A stretch of DNA of 64,000 nucleotides from Bacillota bacterium (GTDB lineage: Bacteria > Bacillota > Clostridia > Lachnospirales > Lachnospiraceae), in assembly GCA_023386815.1 (NCBI GenBank), contig JAEWIZ010000025.1:1-64000 (forward strand), given 5' to 3'. This document shows positions 26,509 to 34,669 of the stretch, in pieces (position 1 is the stretch's first letter; every line of letters begins with the position of its first letter). Under the pieces are notes generated by a model that was given only the letters and a program-made list of their open reading frames with translations, searched no databases and was not told the origin of the DNA. A program made the position numbers and the translations under genes.

Positions 26509-27735
26509 ATGCTTAAGTTTTTTAATAACTATAAAGGTATGCCTAAAGGGTTGTACATAATTTGTTTTTCGACACTAATAAACCGGATGGGGGATTTTGT
26601 AGTACCATTTCTCTCCTTATATCTTACACAAAAAATTGGGATGTCTCCATGGACATCAGGAGTAATCGTTACTCTTTGTTCGGTGATAGGTATTCCGGCT
26701 GCGTTCATCGGTGGCAGAATCGCGGATATGTATGGCAGAAAAAAGATACTGCTTTTGGCACAAAGCTTGTCTGCTCTTGCATTGATACCCTGTGCTCTTT
26801 CTGAAAATGCTGCAATTACAGTAGTCTGTCTTTTAATCAGTACATTTTTTAATGGATTTATACGTCCCGTCTTTAGCTCAATGATTGTTGATATGCTACC
26901 TCAGGAGCAACGCCCAGCTGGCTTTTCTTTAAATTATCTGGCAATTAATCTCGGTGTATCGGTTGGCCCAATTATAGCTGGATTTTTATTTAATAATTTC
27001 TTGCCGCTGTTGTTTTTAGGTGATGCAGTGACTTCTCTCATTTCAGTATTTTTTATCTGGAAAAATGTAAAAGAGACCTATCATACTGGTCACGCTATTG
27101 AAGTAGTTGAAAAAGCGGAGGAAGCAGAAAAAGGTAATATATGGCAACTGTTTTATAAGCGGCCATTTTTGCTTTTTTTCATTTTAATAAATGTTATATA
27201 CAGTTTTACTTATACTCAACATAGGTTTTCATTGCCGGTTACCCTCAATGAGATTTTCAATGATCAAGGCGCCGTATTATTTGGATATCTGATGAGTATC
27301 AATGCAATTACCGTATTAGTTTTAACTGCTTTGATTACTATGATAACAAAAAAGAACAACCAGCTTACAAACATGATATTTGCCGGTATCTTATATGCGA
27401 TAGGTTTTGGAATGATTGGATATGCAAATAGCTTTGTTTTCTTCATCATATCAACGGTGATATGGACGATGGGAGAAATTCTTACTTCAATCAGCTCAGG
27501 AGTGTTTGTGGCAAATTACAGTCCATGTAACTACAGAGCAAGGTTGAATGCGGTAACAACCATTGGTTATTCAGCAGGAGCAGCTGTCAGCACTGCATTT
27601 TCAGGTGTCTACATAGATAGTCACGGTGTTAGAGGTATCTGGTCTATTGTTTTCTTGGTATCTGCAGTGGCATCTATCGGTATGTTCTTTTTAAAAAAGT
27701 ATATGGAAAGAGCTGGACAGTTGGAGTTAGAGTAA
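26509..27735 (+). CDS. MFS transporter (drug-efflux type)
   Basis: A 408-residue membrane protein with 12 hydrophobic segments. The loop between helices 2 and 3 carries GGRIADMYGRKK, the MFS signature GxxxDxxGRK. NYLAINLGVSVGPIIAGFLF resembles motif C of drug/proton antiporters. It is divergent from rsmH and is followed after 55 bases by the DUF2752 gene, so a shared transcript is possible. The substrate is not predictable. Confidence 0.87.
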   Translation: MLKFFNNYKGMPKGLYIICFSTLINRMGDFVVPFLSLYLTQKIGMSPWTSGVIVTLCSVIGIPAAFIGGRIADMYGRKKILLLAQSLSALALIPCALSENAAITVVCLLISTFFNGFIRPVFSSMIVDMLPQEQRPAGFSLNYLAINLGVSVGPIIAGFLFNNFLPLLFLGDAVTSLISVFFIWKNVKETYHTGHAIEVVEKAEEAEKGNIWQLFYKRPFLLFFILINVIYSFTYTQHRFSLPVTLNEIFNDQGAVLFGYLMSINAITVLVLTALITMITKKNNQLTNMIFAGILYAIGFGMIGYANSFVFFIISTVIWTMGEILTSISSGVFVANYSPCNYRARLNAVTTIGYSAGAAVSTAFSGVYIDSHGVRGIWSIVFLVSAVASIGMFFLKKYMERAGQLELE

Positions 27736-27790
27736 ATGTGTGCTAGAATTGGAATGATGGTATTATGGTATGGGAACGAGGATTGTATTT

Positions 27791-28285
27791 ATGATGAGTA
27801 TTTTTACTAATACATTAAAGAAAGCATATGAGTGGCAGAAGTGGATTGTCACCTTTATCGTAGAAATATTTAAAAAGTATTGGATTGGAATAGTCCTATG
27901 TCTATTGGTACTAATGGGTTTAAATTATATCTACGGTTCAGTTTGTTTTAGTACGATAATGCTCGGAATTCCATGCCCTGGCTGTGGTATTACCAGAGCA
28001 ACAAAGTTGATGTTGACAGGACACTTTAAAGAATCATTTCAAATGCATCCTTTGCTACCCTTGGTGATCTTCGGTGTATTGAGTTATCCAATTATAAAAA
28101 AAATATTAAAAAATTATATATTAATTGTAAAAATTTATGTTATAATATGTTTAGTTATTTTTATTGGTTTTTACATTTATCGGATGAAGGTGTATTATCC
28201 CAATATACAACCAATGGTCTATTATAAAGATAATTATCTTTATCGGATAACGGTATTTTTACAGAATTTTAGACTGATGAAATAA
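27791..28285 (+). CDS. DUF2752 membrane protein
   Basis: A protein of about 165 residues with three membrane segments and the DUF2752 signature: a short CPGCGITRA motif followed by FHPL-like FQMHPLLPLV. The CxxC pair and the arginine sit at a membrane boundary in all members, whose function is unknown. The frame is open from ATG 27770, but ACGAGG lies about 9 bases before ATG 27791, which I prefer; ATG 27794 is also possible. It is followed after 30 bases by a small membrane protein gene with a strong ribosome site. The two probably form a unit. Confidence 0.8.
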   Translation: MMSIFTNTLKKAYEWQKWIVTFIVEIFKKYWIGIVLCLLVLMGLNYIYGSVCFSTIMLGIPCPGCGITRATKLMLTGHFKESFQMHPLLPLVIFGVLSYPIIKKILKNYILIVKIYVIICLVIFIGFYIYRMKVYYPNIQPMVYYKDNYLYRITVFLQNFRLMK

Positions 28286-28315
28286 CTTAATATTTTACAC
28301 AGGAGGAATTAAGGA

Positions 28316-28597
28316 ATGGATAACTATGGCGTACCGAACGGAGCACCGAATGGGGTTCAATATGAAAAACCGATGAGTCTAGGTGATTGGTTAATAACAA
28401 TCATTGTACAGGCTATTCCATGCGTTGGAATTATTATGATGTTTGTATGGGCTTTTGGCCAGGGGAATACAAACAGAAAAAATTACTGCCGCGCTATGTT
28501 AATTGTAACTGCAGTAGCAGTAGTATTAATAGCAATTTTCTACGGCTCAATCGCAGCGATATTGTTTAGTGCATTAGGTTCTTCATATTCTTACTAA
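28316..28597 (+). CDS. Small two-helix membrane protein
   Basis: A 93-residue protein with a polar, asparagine/proline-rich start (NYGVPNGAPNGVQYEKPMS) and two membrane segments (about 24-46 and 58-86). The layout is similar to small DUF4870/interferon-induced-type membrane proteins often found next to DUF2752 genes. AGGAGG lies 8 bases before the ATG. The terminator at 28620 ends the unit. Function unknown. The pairing with the DUF2752 gene is the only clue. Confidence 0.75.
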   Translation: MDNYGVPNGAPNGVQYEKPMSLGDWLITIIVQAIPCVGIIMMFVWAFGQGNTNRKNYCRAMLIVTAVAVVLIAIFYGSIAAILFSALGSSYSY

Positions 28598-28619
28598 GAT
28601 TTATTTGTAATTTCAATTT

Positions 28620-28668
28620 AAAGCCATAAGAGATAGATAGAATATGATCTAGCTTTTATGGCTTTTCG
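28620..28668. terminator. Terminator between the DUF2752 unit and the ArsC-like gene
   Basis: AAAGCCATAA (28620-28629) pairs with TTATGGCTTT (28656-28665) and ends in TTTT. The A run on the left lets it serve the convergent gene as well. Confidence 0.8.
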
Positions 28669-28681
28669 TTTATCTAATTAT

Positions 28682-29029
28682 CTATTTCAGTTTTTCCCAG
28701 ATTTCCGGTTTAAAGCCAATGAGAACCAAATTATCTTTTACAATAATTGGACGTTTGACTAACATGCCATCGGTAGCAAGCAGATGAAGCTTTTCATCCT
28801 CGGACATAGCAGGAAGTTTATCCTTGAGCTGCAGGGATCTGTATAGCTGCCCACTGGTATTAAAGAATTTTTGCAAAGGAAGGTTGCTTATTGCATACCA
28901 TTCTTTTAATTCCTCGTAGGTAGGATTATTCTCTTTGATATGTCGGTCGATATATTCAATTCCATTGGTATCGAGCCACTTTTTCGCTTTTTGGCAGGTA
29001 GTGCATTTCGGATATTCAATAAATAGCAT
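28682..29029 (-). CDS. ArsC/Spx-family protein
   Basis: A 115-residue thioredoxin-fold protein with a CTTC redox pair at residues 9-12 and KRPI near residue 92, the conserved Arg-Pro of the ArsC/Spx family. Bacillus Spx and MgsR share the CxxC layout, while true arsenate reductases use CxxxxxR with a glutathione or glutaredoxin partner. No ars genes are near. A stress-type thiol regulator or a reductase of the YffB type are both possible. GAGGAAT is the ribosome site. Confidence 0.85.
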   Translation of the reverse strand: MLFIEYPKCTTCQKAKKWLDTNGIEYIDRHIKENNPTYEELKEWYAISNLPLQKFFNTSGQLYRSLQLKDKLPAMSEDEKLHLLATDGMLVKRPIIVKDNLVLIGFKPEIWEKLK

Positions 29030-29200
29030 TAGGATTCCTCTTTTCTAACTAAATTTATTTACATTTCTTGATTTTAGCATGTTAATAAAGCAATAACAAG
29101 TATTACAGAATCATTTAGAATGAGCATGAGTAGATTATTTAATACTGTTATAGGAACAAGAAGTATAGCTTTATAACATGAGGATAAGGAGTATTGCGTT

Positions 29201-29289
29201 ATTTCATATGGAAATAAGAGTAACGGAACATAGCATCATTTAATATGGAAATGAGAGTAACGGAGCACAGCGCCATTCAATACGGACTT
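29201..29289. repeat. 37-bp tandem repeat, 2.3 copies
   Basis: Two 37-bp units (29201-29237 and 29238-29274) agree at most positions and share ATATGGAAAT, AGAGTAACGGA and CA(T/C)AGC. A third partial unit begins ATTCAATACGGA. There is no open frame across them. The region lies between the ArsC-like and sodA genes. Confidence 0.75.
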
Positions 29290-29330
29290 AATACGGACAT
29301 GGAAGCAAAGGCTTCAATGTCCGTATTTCA
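29290..29330. terminator. Hairpin downstream of sodA
   Basis: AATACGGACAT (29290-29300) pairs perfectly with ATGTCCGTATT (29317-29327), with inner GGAAGC/GCTTC. The stem is strong but neither side has a long T run, so terminator is a fair guess. Confidence 0.5.
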
Positions 29331-29365
29331 AGAAAAACCTATAGATTAATTACACCCTAGCAATG

Positions 29366-29998
29366 CTATAAAGCTTTTGCTCTCGCTTCCTTATAATTAT
29401 CTGCAATTTTATTCCAATCCAGAACAGAATATAGGGCATTCACGTAATCAACACGAAGATTTTTATACTTAAGATAATATGCATGCTCCCAAACGTCAAT
29501 ACCAAGGATTGGAACTAACTCACCACGAGTTTCAAAGAGGGGGTTATCTTGATTAGGACTAGAGGTCACACTTAGCTTACCGGATTTATCTGTTGAGAGC
29601 CAAGCCCAACCGGAGCCGAATCTGGTAGCTGCGGCATTGTTTAACTTTTCTTTTAAATGATCAAAACTGCCAAAATCACTTTCGATTTGCTTTAATAGCT
29701 CTCCCTCCGGCGTAAGTAAGCCCTTCGGCGAAAGAGTAGAGAAATATAAATTATGATTATAATATCCGCCGCCGTTATTTCTTAAAGCAGTTTTTAAGCC
29801 TTCATCAGATAGATCGGATAAATGAATCAATATATCTTCAATAGATTTTTGTGCTAATTGCGGATTCTTATCAATCGCTGCATTTAAATTTGAAGTATAG
29901 GTTGCGTGATGTTTGGTATAATGAGTAATCATTGTAAGCTCATCAATATAAGGTTCTAGTTCATTAAAGTTATATGTCAATTCTATTTGTTTTAGCAT
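29366..29998 (-). CDS. sodA: Fe/Mn superoxide dismutase
   Basis: A 210-residue cytoplasmic enzyme that converts superoxide to oxygen and hydrogen peroxide. Metal ligands are in place: H26 (TMITHYTKHHATY), H82 (YYNHNLYF), D168 and H172 (DVWEHAYYLKYKN). FGSGWAWL is conserved. Length fits the family. Metal choice cannot be settled by eye. AAAGGAG lies before the ATG. It is a single gene in a neighbourhood with other redox and repair genes (ArsC/Spx-like, nitroreductase, YaaA, MGMT-like), which suggests an oxidative-stress group. Confidence 0.95.
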   Translation of the reverse strand: MLKQIELTYNFNELEPYIDELTMITHYTKHHATYTSNLNAAIDKNPQLAQKSIEDILIHLSDLSDEGLKTALRNNGGGYYNHNLYFSTLSPKGLLTPEGELLKQIESDFGSFDHLKEKLNNAAATRFGSGWAWLSTDKSGKLSVTSSPNQDNPLFETRGELVPILGIDVWEHAYYLKYKNLRVDYVNALYSVLDWNKIADNYKEARAKAL

Positions 29999-30346
29999 AG
30001 GTATCGCTCCTTTTTATAGTTAATTGTTTGTTGTATGTGTCTATTATATGTTAAATGTCAGAAAAAATAAAGGACAAATCCATAAAAAGATGCAAAAAGC
30101 CACACAATCTCCGTATTAGACAAATAATAATAATGAAAATCAATATCATTTGTGAAGAATGACCATAGAAGAAAAAGACGGATAACGATAAGTTTAACAA
30201 TACTTAAAAAATTAGTGATTCCTTTGAAATTCTGGTATTTTTGGTATATAATCAAAGCAAGGGTATTAAAAAATGATATGAAGACCATTAAGTTTAAATT
30301 TAATATTTGGAAGATAATGGCCAAAATATACGGAGGAAAAGTTATC

Positions 30347-30724
30347 ATGGGTCAATCCAATTTATATCAGAAAATTTATGAGATTGTAGCTGATATTCCA
30401 GAGGGACAGGTTGCCACTTACGGACAGATTGCATGGATGGTTGGAAGCCCAAGAGCAGCTCGGGTGGTTGGTTATGCTATGAGCAGAGTCCCATATGAAT
30501 TAAACATTCCCTGTCATAGAGTAGTGAATAAAGCAGGTGCGTTGGCACCGAATCATGTTTTTGGAGGTGAGCAAAATCAACGAGATCTCCTGAAGCAAGA
30601 AGGAGTAACTTTTCTGGAAAATGGTTGTATCGATATGGAGAAATGTCAGTGGAGATTCTATGTTGCGGAAGAGGAAATGAATAAAGAGCATTTAAATGCT
30701 CATCAATTTTCAATAAATAAATAA
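30347..30724 (+). CDS. MGMT-family (alkyltransferase-like) protein
   Basis: A 125-residue protein equal to the C-terminal DNA-binding/active-site domain of O6-alkylguanine-DNA methyltransferases, without the N-terminal domain. It shows VATYGQIAWMVGSPRAARVVGYAMSR (helix-turn-helix with the arginine finger) and IPCHRVV with the acceptor cysteine C56. Alkyltransferase-like (ATL) proteins of this length typically have tryptophan or alanine instead, so keeping the cysteine is notable. GGAGG precedes ATG 30347; the open frame from 30152 is rejected. It seems to begin an operon with nitroreductase and yaaA (gaps of 24 and 26 bases). Confidence 0.88.
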   Translation: MGQSNLYQKIYEIVADIPEGQVATYGQIAWMVGSPRAARVVGYAMSRVPYELNIPCHRVVNKAGALAPNHVFGGEQNQRDLLKQEGVTFLENGCIDMEKCQWRFYVAEEEMNKEHLNAHQFSINK

Positions 30725-30748
30725 TGATAACCAAAAGGAGAAAAGAAA

Positions 30749-31312
30749 ATGAATGAAACATTACAAGTGATAGCTAAACGATATGCCTGCCGTGATTATA
30801 AGAGTGAGATGCCATCAGATGAGCTTCTTCAAGCAATTGCCGAAGCTGCAATACAAGCGCCAAGCGGCATGAACCGTCAGGGATGGCGTGTGATTGTTGT
30901 AAAAGACCAGGAACTAATCAAGGATCTGGAAAAGGAGGGGATGTCCTACCTTGCAAGCTTAGAGGATAAATCTGCTTACAATAGAATTATGGATCGTGGT
31001 GGAAAATTATTTTACGGCGCACCCTGCATGATAATAGTTCCGATTGATCAGAGCCAATATTCTGCCTCTGTGTTAGACTGTGGTATCGTATGCCAGAATA
31101 TTGCATTGGCAGCAACATCACTAGGCTTAGGTAATGTCATCTGTGGACTTACCGGTACGGCATTTGCCAGTGGTCTTCGTGCAGAAGAGTTTAGCAAACG
31201 TTTGGGATTCCCTGAGGGCTATGCTTATGGCTGTTCCGTATTATTAGGGTATGCCAACACAACGAAAGAACCCCATGTTCCCGATAGGGATAAAATCACA
31301 TTTGTGGGTTAG
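30749..31312 (+). CDS. Nitroreductase-family flavoprotein
   Basis: A 187-residue FMN-dependent oxidoreductase. RYACRDYKSE at the N-terminus and QAPSGMNRQGWRVIVV provide FMN phosphate contacts. CGIVCQNIALAATSLGLGNVICG is the family's dimer-interface helix, and a GYAN ending near residue 170 is usual. The natural substrate (quinone, nitro compound or other) cannot be told. AAAGGAG is the ribosome site. It lies between the MGMT-like and yaaA genes, probably in the same transcript. Confidence 0.9.
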   Translation: MNETLQVIAKRYACRDYKSEMPSDELLQAIAEAAIQAPSGMNRQGWRVIVVKDQELIKDLEKEGMSYLASLEDKSAYNRIMDRGGKLFYGAPCMIIVPIDQSQYSASVLDCGIVCQNIALAATSLGLGNVICGLTGTAFASGLRAEEFSKRLGFPEGYAYGCSVLLGYANTTKEPHVPDRDKITFVG

Positions 31313-31338
31313 TAGTAAATATTACTGAAGGAAGAACA

Positions 31339-32085
31339 ATGAGAATTATCATATCACCAGCAAAAAGAATGAAGATAGATCCGGATACACTGTCCTATGA
31401 AGAGCTTCCGAACTTTTTAAGCGAAACACGGGTGTTGCTAGAGCAGTTACAGCAGCTTAGCTATGATGAGGCTAAAAAACTGTGGAATTGTAATAATGAA
31501 ATAGCCTCTTATCACTATGGGAGATTAACTGACTTCAATCTTTACCAAAACCTGACGCCTGCTATTCTTGCTTATCAAGGGATACAGTATCAATATATGG
31601 CACCCTCAGTCTTTCAGATGGATGAGATGCATTATATAAGAGAGCACTTAAGAATTCTATCTGGATTTTATGGACTATTAAAGCCCTTTGATGGTGTCGT
31701 TCCCTATCGACTTGAGATGCAGGCAAAGCTTAAAACAAAGGACGGAAAATCTCTATATGATTACTGGAATAATAAGTTGGCTTCCCAGTTGTTTTCAGAA
31801 AGTAAGGAGATACTGAATATTGCCTCAGCAGAATACAGTAAGTGTATTTCACGTTACATAGACGGGGACAAGCGTTTTGTAACTTGTATTTTTGGTGAAA
31901 GAATCAATGACAAGGTAGTAGAAAAAGGAACCTATGCGAAAATGGCAAGAGGTGAGATGGTTCGGTTTATGGCTGAGAGAAGAATTAAAAAGATGGAAGA
32001 GATTAAGCAATTTGATCGATTGAATTATATGTACGCTAAGGATTTATCGGATGAAAAAACATTTGTTTTTATAAGAAGAAAATAA
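31339..32085 (+). CDS. yaaA: Peroxide-stress protein YaaA
   Basis: A 248-residue protein of the YaaA (DUF328) family, which in E. coli lowers free iron and protects DNA during peroxide stress and has a DNA-binding fold. Signatures are IISPAKRMK at the start, PAILAYQGIQYQYM, LRILSGFYGLLKPFDGVVPYRLEM and KGTYAKMARGEMVRFMAE. Length fits. It is the last gene of the MGMT-nitroreductase-YaaA unit; the group near sodA supports a stress role. A long terminator follows. Confidence 0.93.
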   Translation: MRIIISPAKRMKIDPDTLSYEELPNFLSETRVLLEQLQQLSYDEAKKLWNCNNEIASYHYGRLTDFNLYQNLTPAILAYQGIQYQYMAPSVFQMDEMHYIREHLRILSGFYGLLKPFDGVVPYRLEMQAKLKTKDGKSLYDYWNNKLASQLFSESKEILNIASAEYSKCISRYIDGDKRFVTCIFGERINDKVVEKGTYAKMARGEMVRFMAERRIKKMEEIKQFDRLNYMYAKDLSDEKTFVFIRRK

Positions 32086-32120
32086 GCCGGTTATTTTTAA
32101 TTCAAGGATTGCTCAAGAGA

Positions 32121-32222
32121 AAAGGACTTACAGCAAAGTATAGTGAACTGAACTCTCAAAAGTTGGATTTTTAGTCTAACTTTGTTGGGTCACATCAAAG
32201 TACTTCGCTGTAAGTCTTTTTA
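32121..32222. terminator. Long bidirectional terminator with a conserved internal module (copy B)
   Basis: A 14-bp outer stem (32121-32134 with 32207-32220, one G-U pair) ends in T5. Inside is an 8-bp hairpin AAGTTGGA/TCTAACTT with a TTTTTAG loop (32160-32182), then GGGTCACATCA (32187-32197). The inner part matches copy A at 12801, but the outer stem is a different sequence. It lies between yaaA and the convergent galactanase gene. Confidence 0.78.
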
Positions 32223-32327
32223 CATTATTTCATAGAAGTTAAACAGACTACTGATTTAAAACTTACTTGTAGGTAAGATTGGTATGGAACAATTGAAAGC
32301 TTAAATTATTTAGTAGAAAAGAAAATG

Positions 32328-33866
32328 TTAATTTATTTTAAAAAGTTCCACATTATCAATATTACACCAATTGCCTGCATTTGCATCGGAGTAGAAACCA
32401 AACTGCAATTTTCCACTGGAAACTGTGACGGGCACAATTACCTGTATCCAGGTATTTGTAACGGGTAAATTAACATCAATTTCCGTACTACCATGATTTT
32501 TAACATATACATAACAAGAGTTCTGGCCACCACTGTTCATGACATAGGCTCTCAACAAATACTTGCCATTTGTAAGTCCGCTGAAGTTTTGCAGGTTTGA
32601 CACTTTATAGCTGCTCGAACTATAATGGGTTAACTTATAGGAGCCCGCATATGCATAAGAAGACCACTCCACAAAGGAAGCCTTCAAGTTAGCATTTGTA
32701 CTAGCCCATTTCGTCCAGCCGGTAGGAGTAAGTGTAGCTGCATTATCGGCTTCAAAGCCGGGATTTGTAACTAAATTCGTACCTGTTTTCGAAGCGTTTG
32801 TATCTGTAATGGTGTAGCTGTCTAAGAAGCCATTCAGAGCTCCTGTTGGTGTACCGTTACTATTGGTGGCACCTAACAAATAATTGTCATTATATCCGGG
32901 AACTGCTTCAGGTTCCCAATAAAATACACCAAGTCCTTTTGAACCAGATAAGGCTTGAGTTTTATCAATTAAATCAGCCAAAAAATTTGCAGCTGCTTCT
33001 GGATACTGATAATTCATTCCAGCTTCACAAACCATAATTTCTTTTCCATAGGTGGATACCAGGGATTGCATATTACTATAAGCTAATGAATTATAGGAAG
33101 CCCAGGAATTAGGAGTTGGATATAGAGATAAACCAATGACATCGAAGTTAGCACCATTGGACACTAATCCGTTAAACATCCAGGAAAAGAGGCTGCTGTC
33201 ATACCCGTTTGATAAATGGACTATAACTTTTGAGCTGCTGCTTACAGCCTTCACTGCACTATAGCCTGAATTGATAAGCTGTGCAAAATTAGAGAAACTG
33301 GATGAGGCCATGCCGTCATTCCAAAGCATACCGTTGTTTGTTTCATTTCCAACCTGTACCCATTCCGGATAAATATTAGCAGCCGCTAATGCACTCATTA
33401 CAGAGTAAGTATGATTGTATACAGCTGTTTTTAAATCGCCAAAGGAGTAGCTTGTCCATGCAGCCGGTTTCGCTTGATGTGCCGGATCAGCCCAGGTATC
33501 ACTATAATGAAAATCAATCATAACTCTCAAGCCTAATGCTTTTGCTCGCTTTGCCATAGCTACTGTATTCGCTGTATCGCACCAACCACTTCCATAATCA
33601 GTTGATGGGTTTACAAATACTCTTAAACGAATTGAATTAATGCCATAATCATCTCTTAACATAGTTAATACATCTGTTTTAACACCTGCTTTGTTATACC
33701 AAACATATCCTTGAGCCTCCATTGCCGGTACCCAGCTAACATCTGCACCTTTTGCAAAGGTTGATGCAGCTGTTGCTTCCTTACTTGGATCAATATAGCT
33801 AACTGAAATTACAAGTATGATAGAAAAGGCTAGAAATACTAATCTTAAACAGCTATTCTTTTTCAT
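32328..33866 (-). CDS. Secreted GH53 endo-beta-1,4-galactanase with CBM61-like module
   Basis: A 512-residue exported enzyme that cuts beta-1,4-galactan side chains of pectin. A signal peptide covers residues 1-34. The GH53 domain (about 36-350) has the acid/base E175 in GNETNNGMLW and the nucleophile E281 in VCEAG, with FHYSDTWADPAHQAKP as a further signature. The C-terminal part (about 365-512, from NLVTNPGFE to WCNIDNVELF) is a jelly-roll like the CBM61 galactan-binding modules found behind other GH53 enzymes. AAGGAGG precedes the ATG. Two LacI-type operators lie upstream. No GH2/GH42 partner is near, so product use depends on genes elsewhere. Confidence 0.94.
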   Translation of the reverse strand: MKKNSCLRLVFLAFSIILVISVSYIDPSKEATAASTFAKGADVSWVPAMEAQGYVWYNKAGVKTDVLTMLRDDYGINSIRLRVFVNPSTDYGSGWCDTANTVAMAKRAKALGLRVMIDFHYSDTWADPAHQAKPAAWTSYSFGDLKTAVYNHTYSVMSALAAANIYPEWVQVGNETNNGMLWNDGMASSSFSNFAQLINSGYSAVKAVSSSSKVIVHLSNGYDSSLFSWMFNGLVSNGANFDVIGLSLYPTPNSWASYNSLAYSNMQSLVSTYGKEIMVCEAGMNYQYPEAAANFLADLIDKTQALSGSKGLGVFYWEPEAVPGYNDNYLLGATNSNGTPTGALNGFLDSYTITDTNASKTGTNLVTNPGFEADNAATLTPTGWTKWASTNANLKASFVEWSSYAYAGSYKLTHYSSSSYKVSNLQNFSGLTNGKYLLRAYVMNSGGQNSCYVYVKNHGSTEIDVNLPVTNTWIQVIVPVTVSSGKLQFGFYSDANAGNWCNIDNVELFKIN

Positions 33867-33927
33867 GATAGAACCTCCTTAAATATAGTTTTATTGACCT
33901 GCTCTTTTTATTATTGTACCCTAACTA

Positions 33928-33946
33928 ATGAGCAAACGGTTGTTCT
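33928..33946. promoter_or_regulatory. LacI/GalR-type operator 1
   Basis: GAGCAAACGGTTGTTC fits the AAnCGnTT core of LacI-family operators. It lies about 65 bases before the galactanase start, next to a TACAAT -10 box on the minus strand. Confidence 0.55.
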
Positions 33947-34020
33947 AAAATGCGTCGTATTATCCTGAGATTAGTAATATTATAGTCATTCAAAATGATT
34001 GTTTTAATGCCAGCAGTAAT

Positions 34021-34074
34021 TTATCTGTATAAATTCATCGAAAAAATCATTTGTTTAACCATTTATCCGCCCAT
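34021..34074 (-). other. Two tiny frames after a strong ribosome site (leader candidate)
   Basis: Reading the minus strand, GGGAGGAGGT is followed by ATG 34074 and the frame MGG-stop, then by ATG 34062 and a 13-codon frame (MVKQMIFSMNLYR) ending at 34021. The ribosome site is as good as any in the window but no real gene follows. It may be a translated leader of the galactanase transcript or the remnant of a lost gene. Confidence 0.3.
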
Positions 34075-34130
34075 GATAGTACCTCCTCCCTTTTATATAG
34101 CAGTCTAGCAATTTTTCGAAACTGAACAAT

Positions 34131-34148
34131 GAGCAACCGATTGCACAG
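34131..34148. promoter_or_regulatory. LacI/GalR-type operator 2
   Basis: GCAACCGATTGC (34133-34144) fits the pseudo-palindrome GCAAnCGnTTGC. It is about 200 bp upstream of operator 1, a spacing that would allow looping. The rest of 33867-34444 has no gene. Confidence 0.6.
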
Positions 34149-34390
34149 TTAAATTTTAGCATGTTACTATGGTTAATCATATAGGGATTTAATATAATTT
34201 ATTACGAATATAATTATGCAATATGTATAAAATTGACATAAGTTATAGCTTATTACATTCAAAAGTCTTAGGAACCTAGAGAATCCAGAATGAAAAACCA
34301 ATGCGTGAAAAACAAAGAAAGATTTAATAGATGGAATAGGAAAGTGAATTGCGATGGAGCTATAATTTGAGTCCCTTCAATTAGTAACCT

Positions 34391-34436
34391 TGAAAAGAAG
34401 TATAGAGTAATACTTCTTATCGAGGTTACTAAAAGG
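34391..34436. terminator. Nested hairpin downstream of the small Sm-like gene
   Basis: AGTAACCTTGA pairs with TCGAGGTTACT, and AAGAAGTAT pairs with ATACTTCTT inside it. The stem is about 20 bp in all but lacks a good T run on either strand. It is just past the end of the minus-strand small gene. Confidence 0.5.
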
Positions 34437-34444
34437 ATTATAGA

Positions 34445-34669
34445 TTAATTAAGATTCCCGTTTTCATAACATATAGGAAAAGGATTAATATCCTGAATCT
34501 GATGAAAAGGATAGTGCTTTGTAGCAAATTGAGTTTGGTATAGATACTCAACCAAATAGATTTCTTCTTCCGATACGTCACAAAGAACACCGGAAACTCC
34601 CTGACCGTTCACAAGTGATACACCCACAGGTTTATTAATCAGATATTGCAGCTTCATTTGCCAAGGCAT
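34445..34669 (-). CDS. Small Sm-like hypothetical protein
   Basis: A 74-residue soluble protein. The pattern LINKPVGVSLVNGQGVSGVLCDVSEEEIYLVEY has the strand spacing of an Sm/LSm-like small barrel, followed by FATKHYPFHQIQDINPFP. Similar small proteins are frequent in clostridia and bacilli without a firm role, some of them spore-linked. A GGAGGTGATT ribosome site lies before the ATG. It stands alone. Confidence 0.65.
   Translation of the reverse strand: MPWQMKLQYLINKPVGVSLVNGQGVSGVLCDVSEEEIYLVEYLYQTQFATKHYPFHQIQDINPFPICYENGNLN

Noticed and set aside
29201..29289. CRISPR array
   Set aside because: The 37-bp units are directly adjacent with no unique spacers and only 2.3 copies; no cas genes are near.
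30058..30348. Hydrophobic 96-codon frame on the minus strand before the MGMT-like gene
   Set aside because: No ribosome site, AT-rich noncoding composition, and it covers the promoter/leader region of a real gene.
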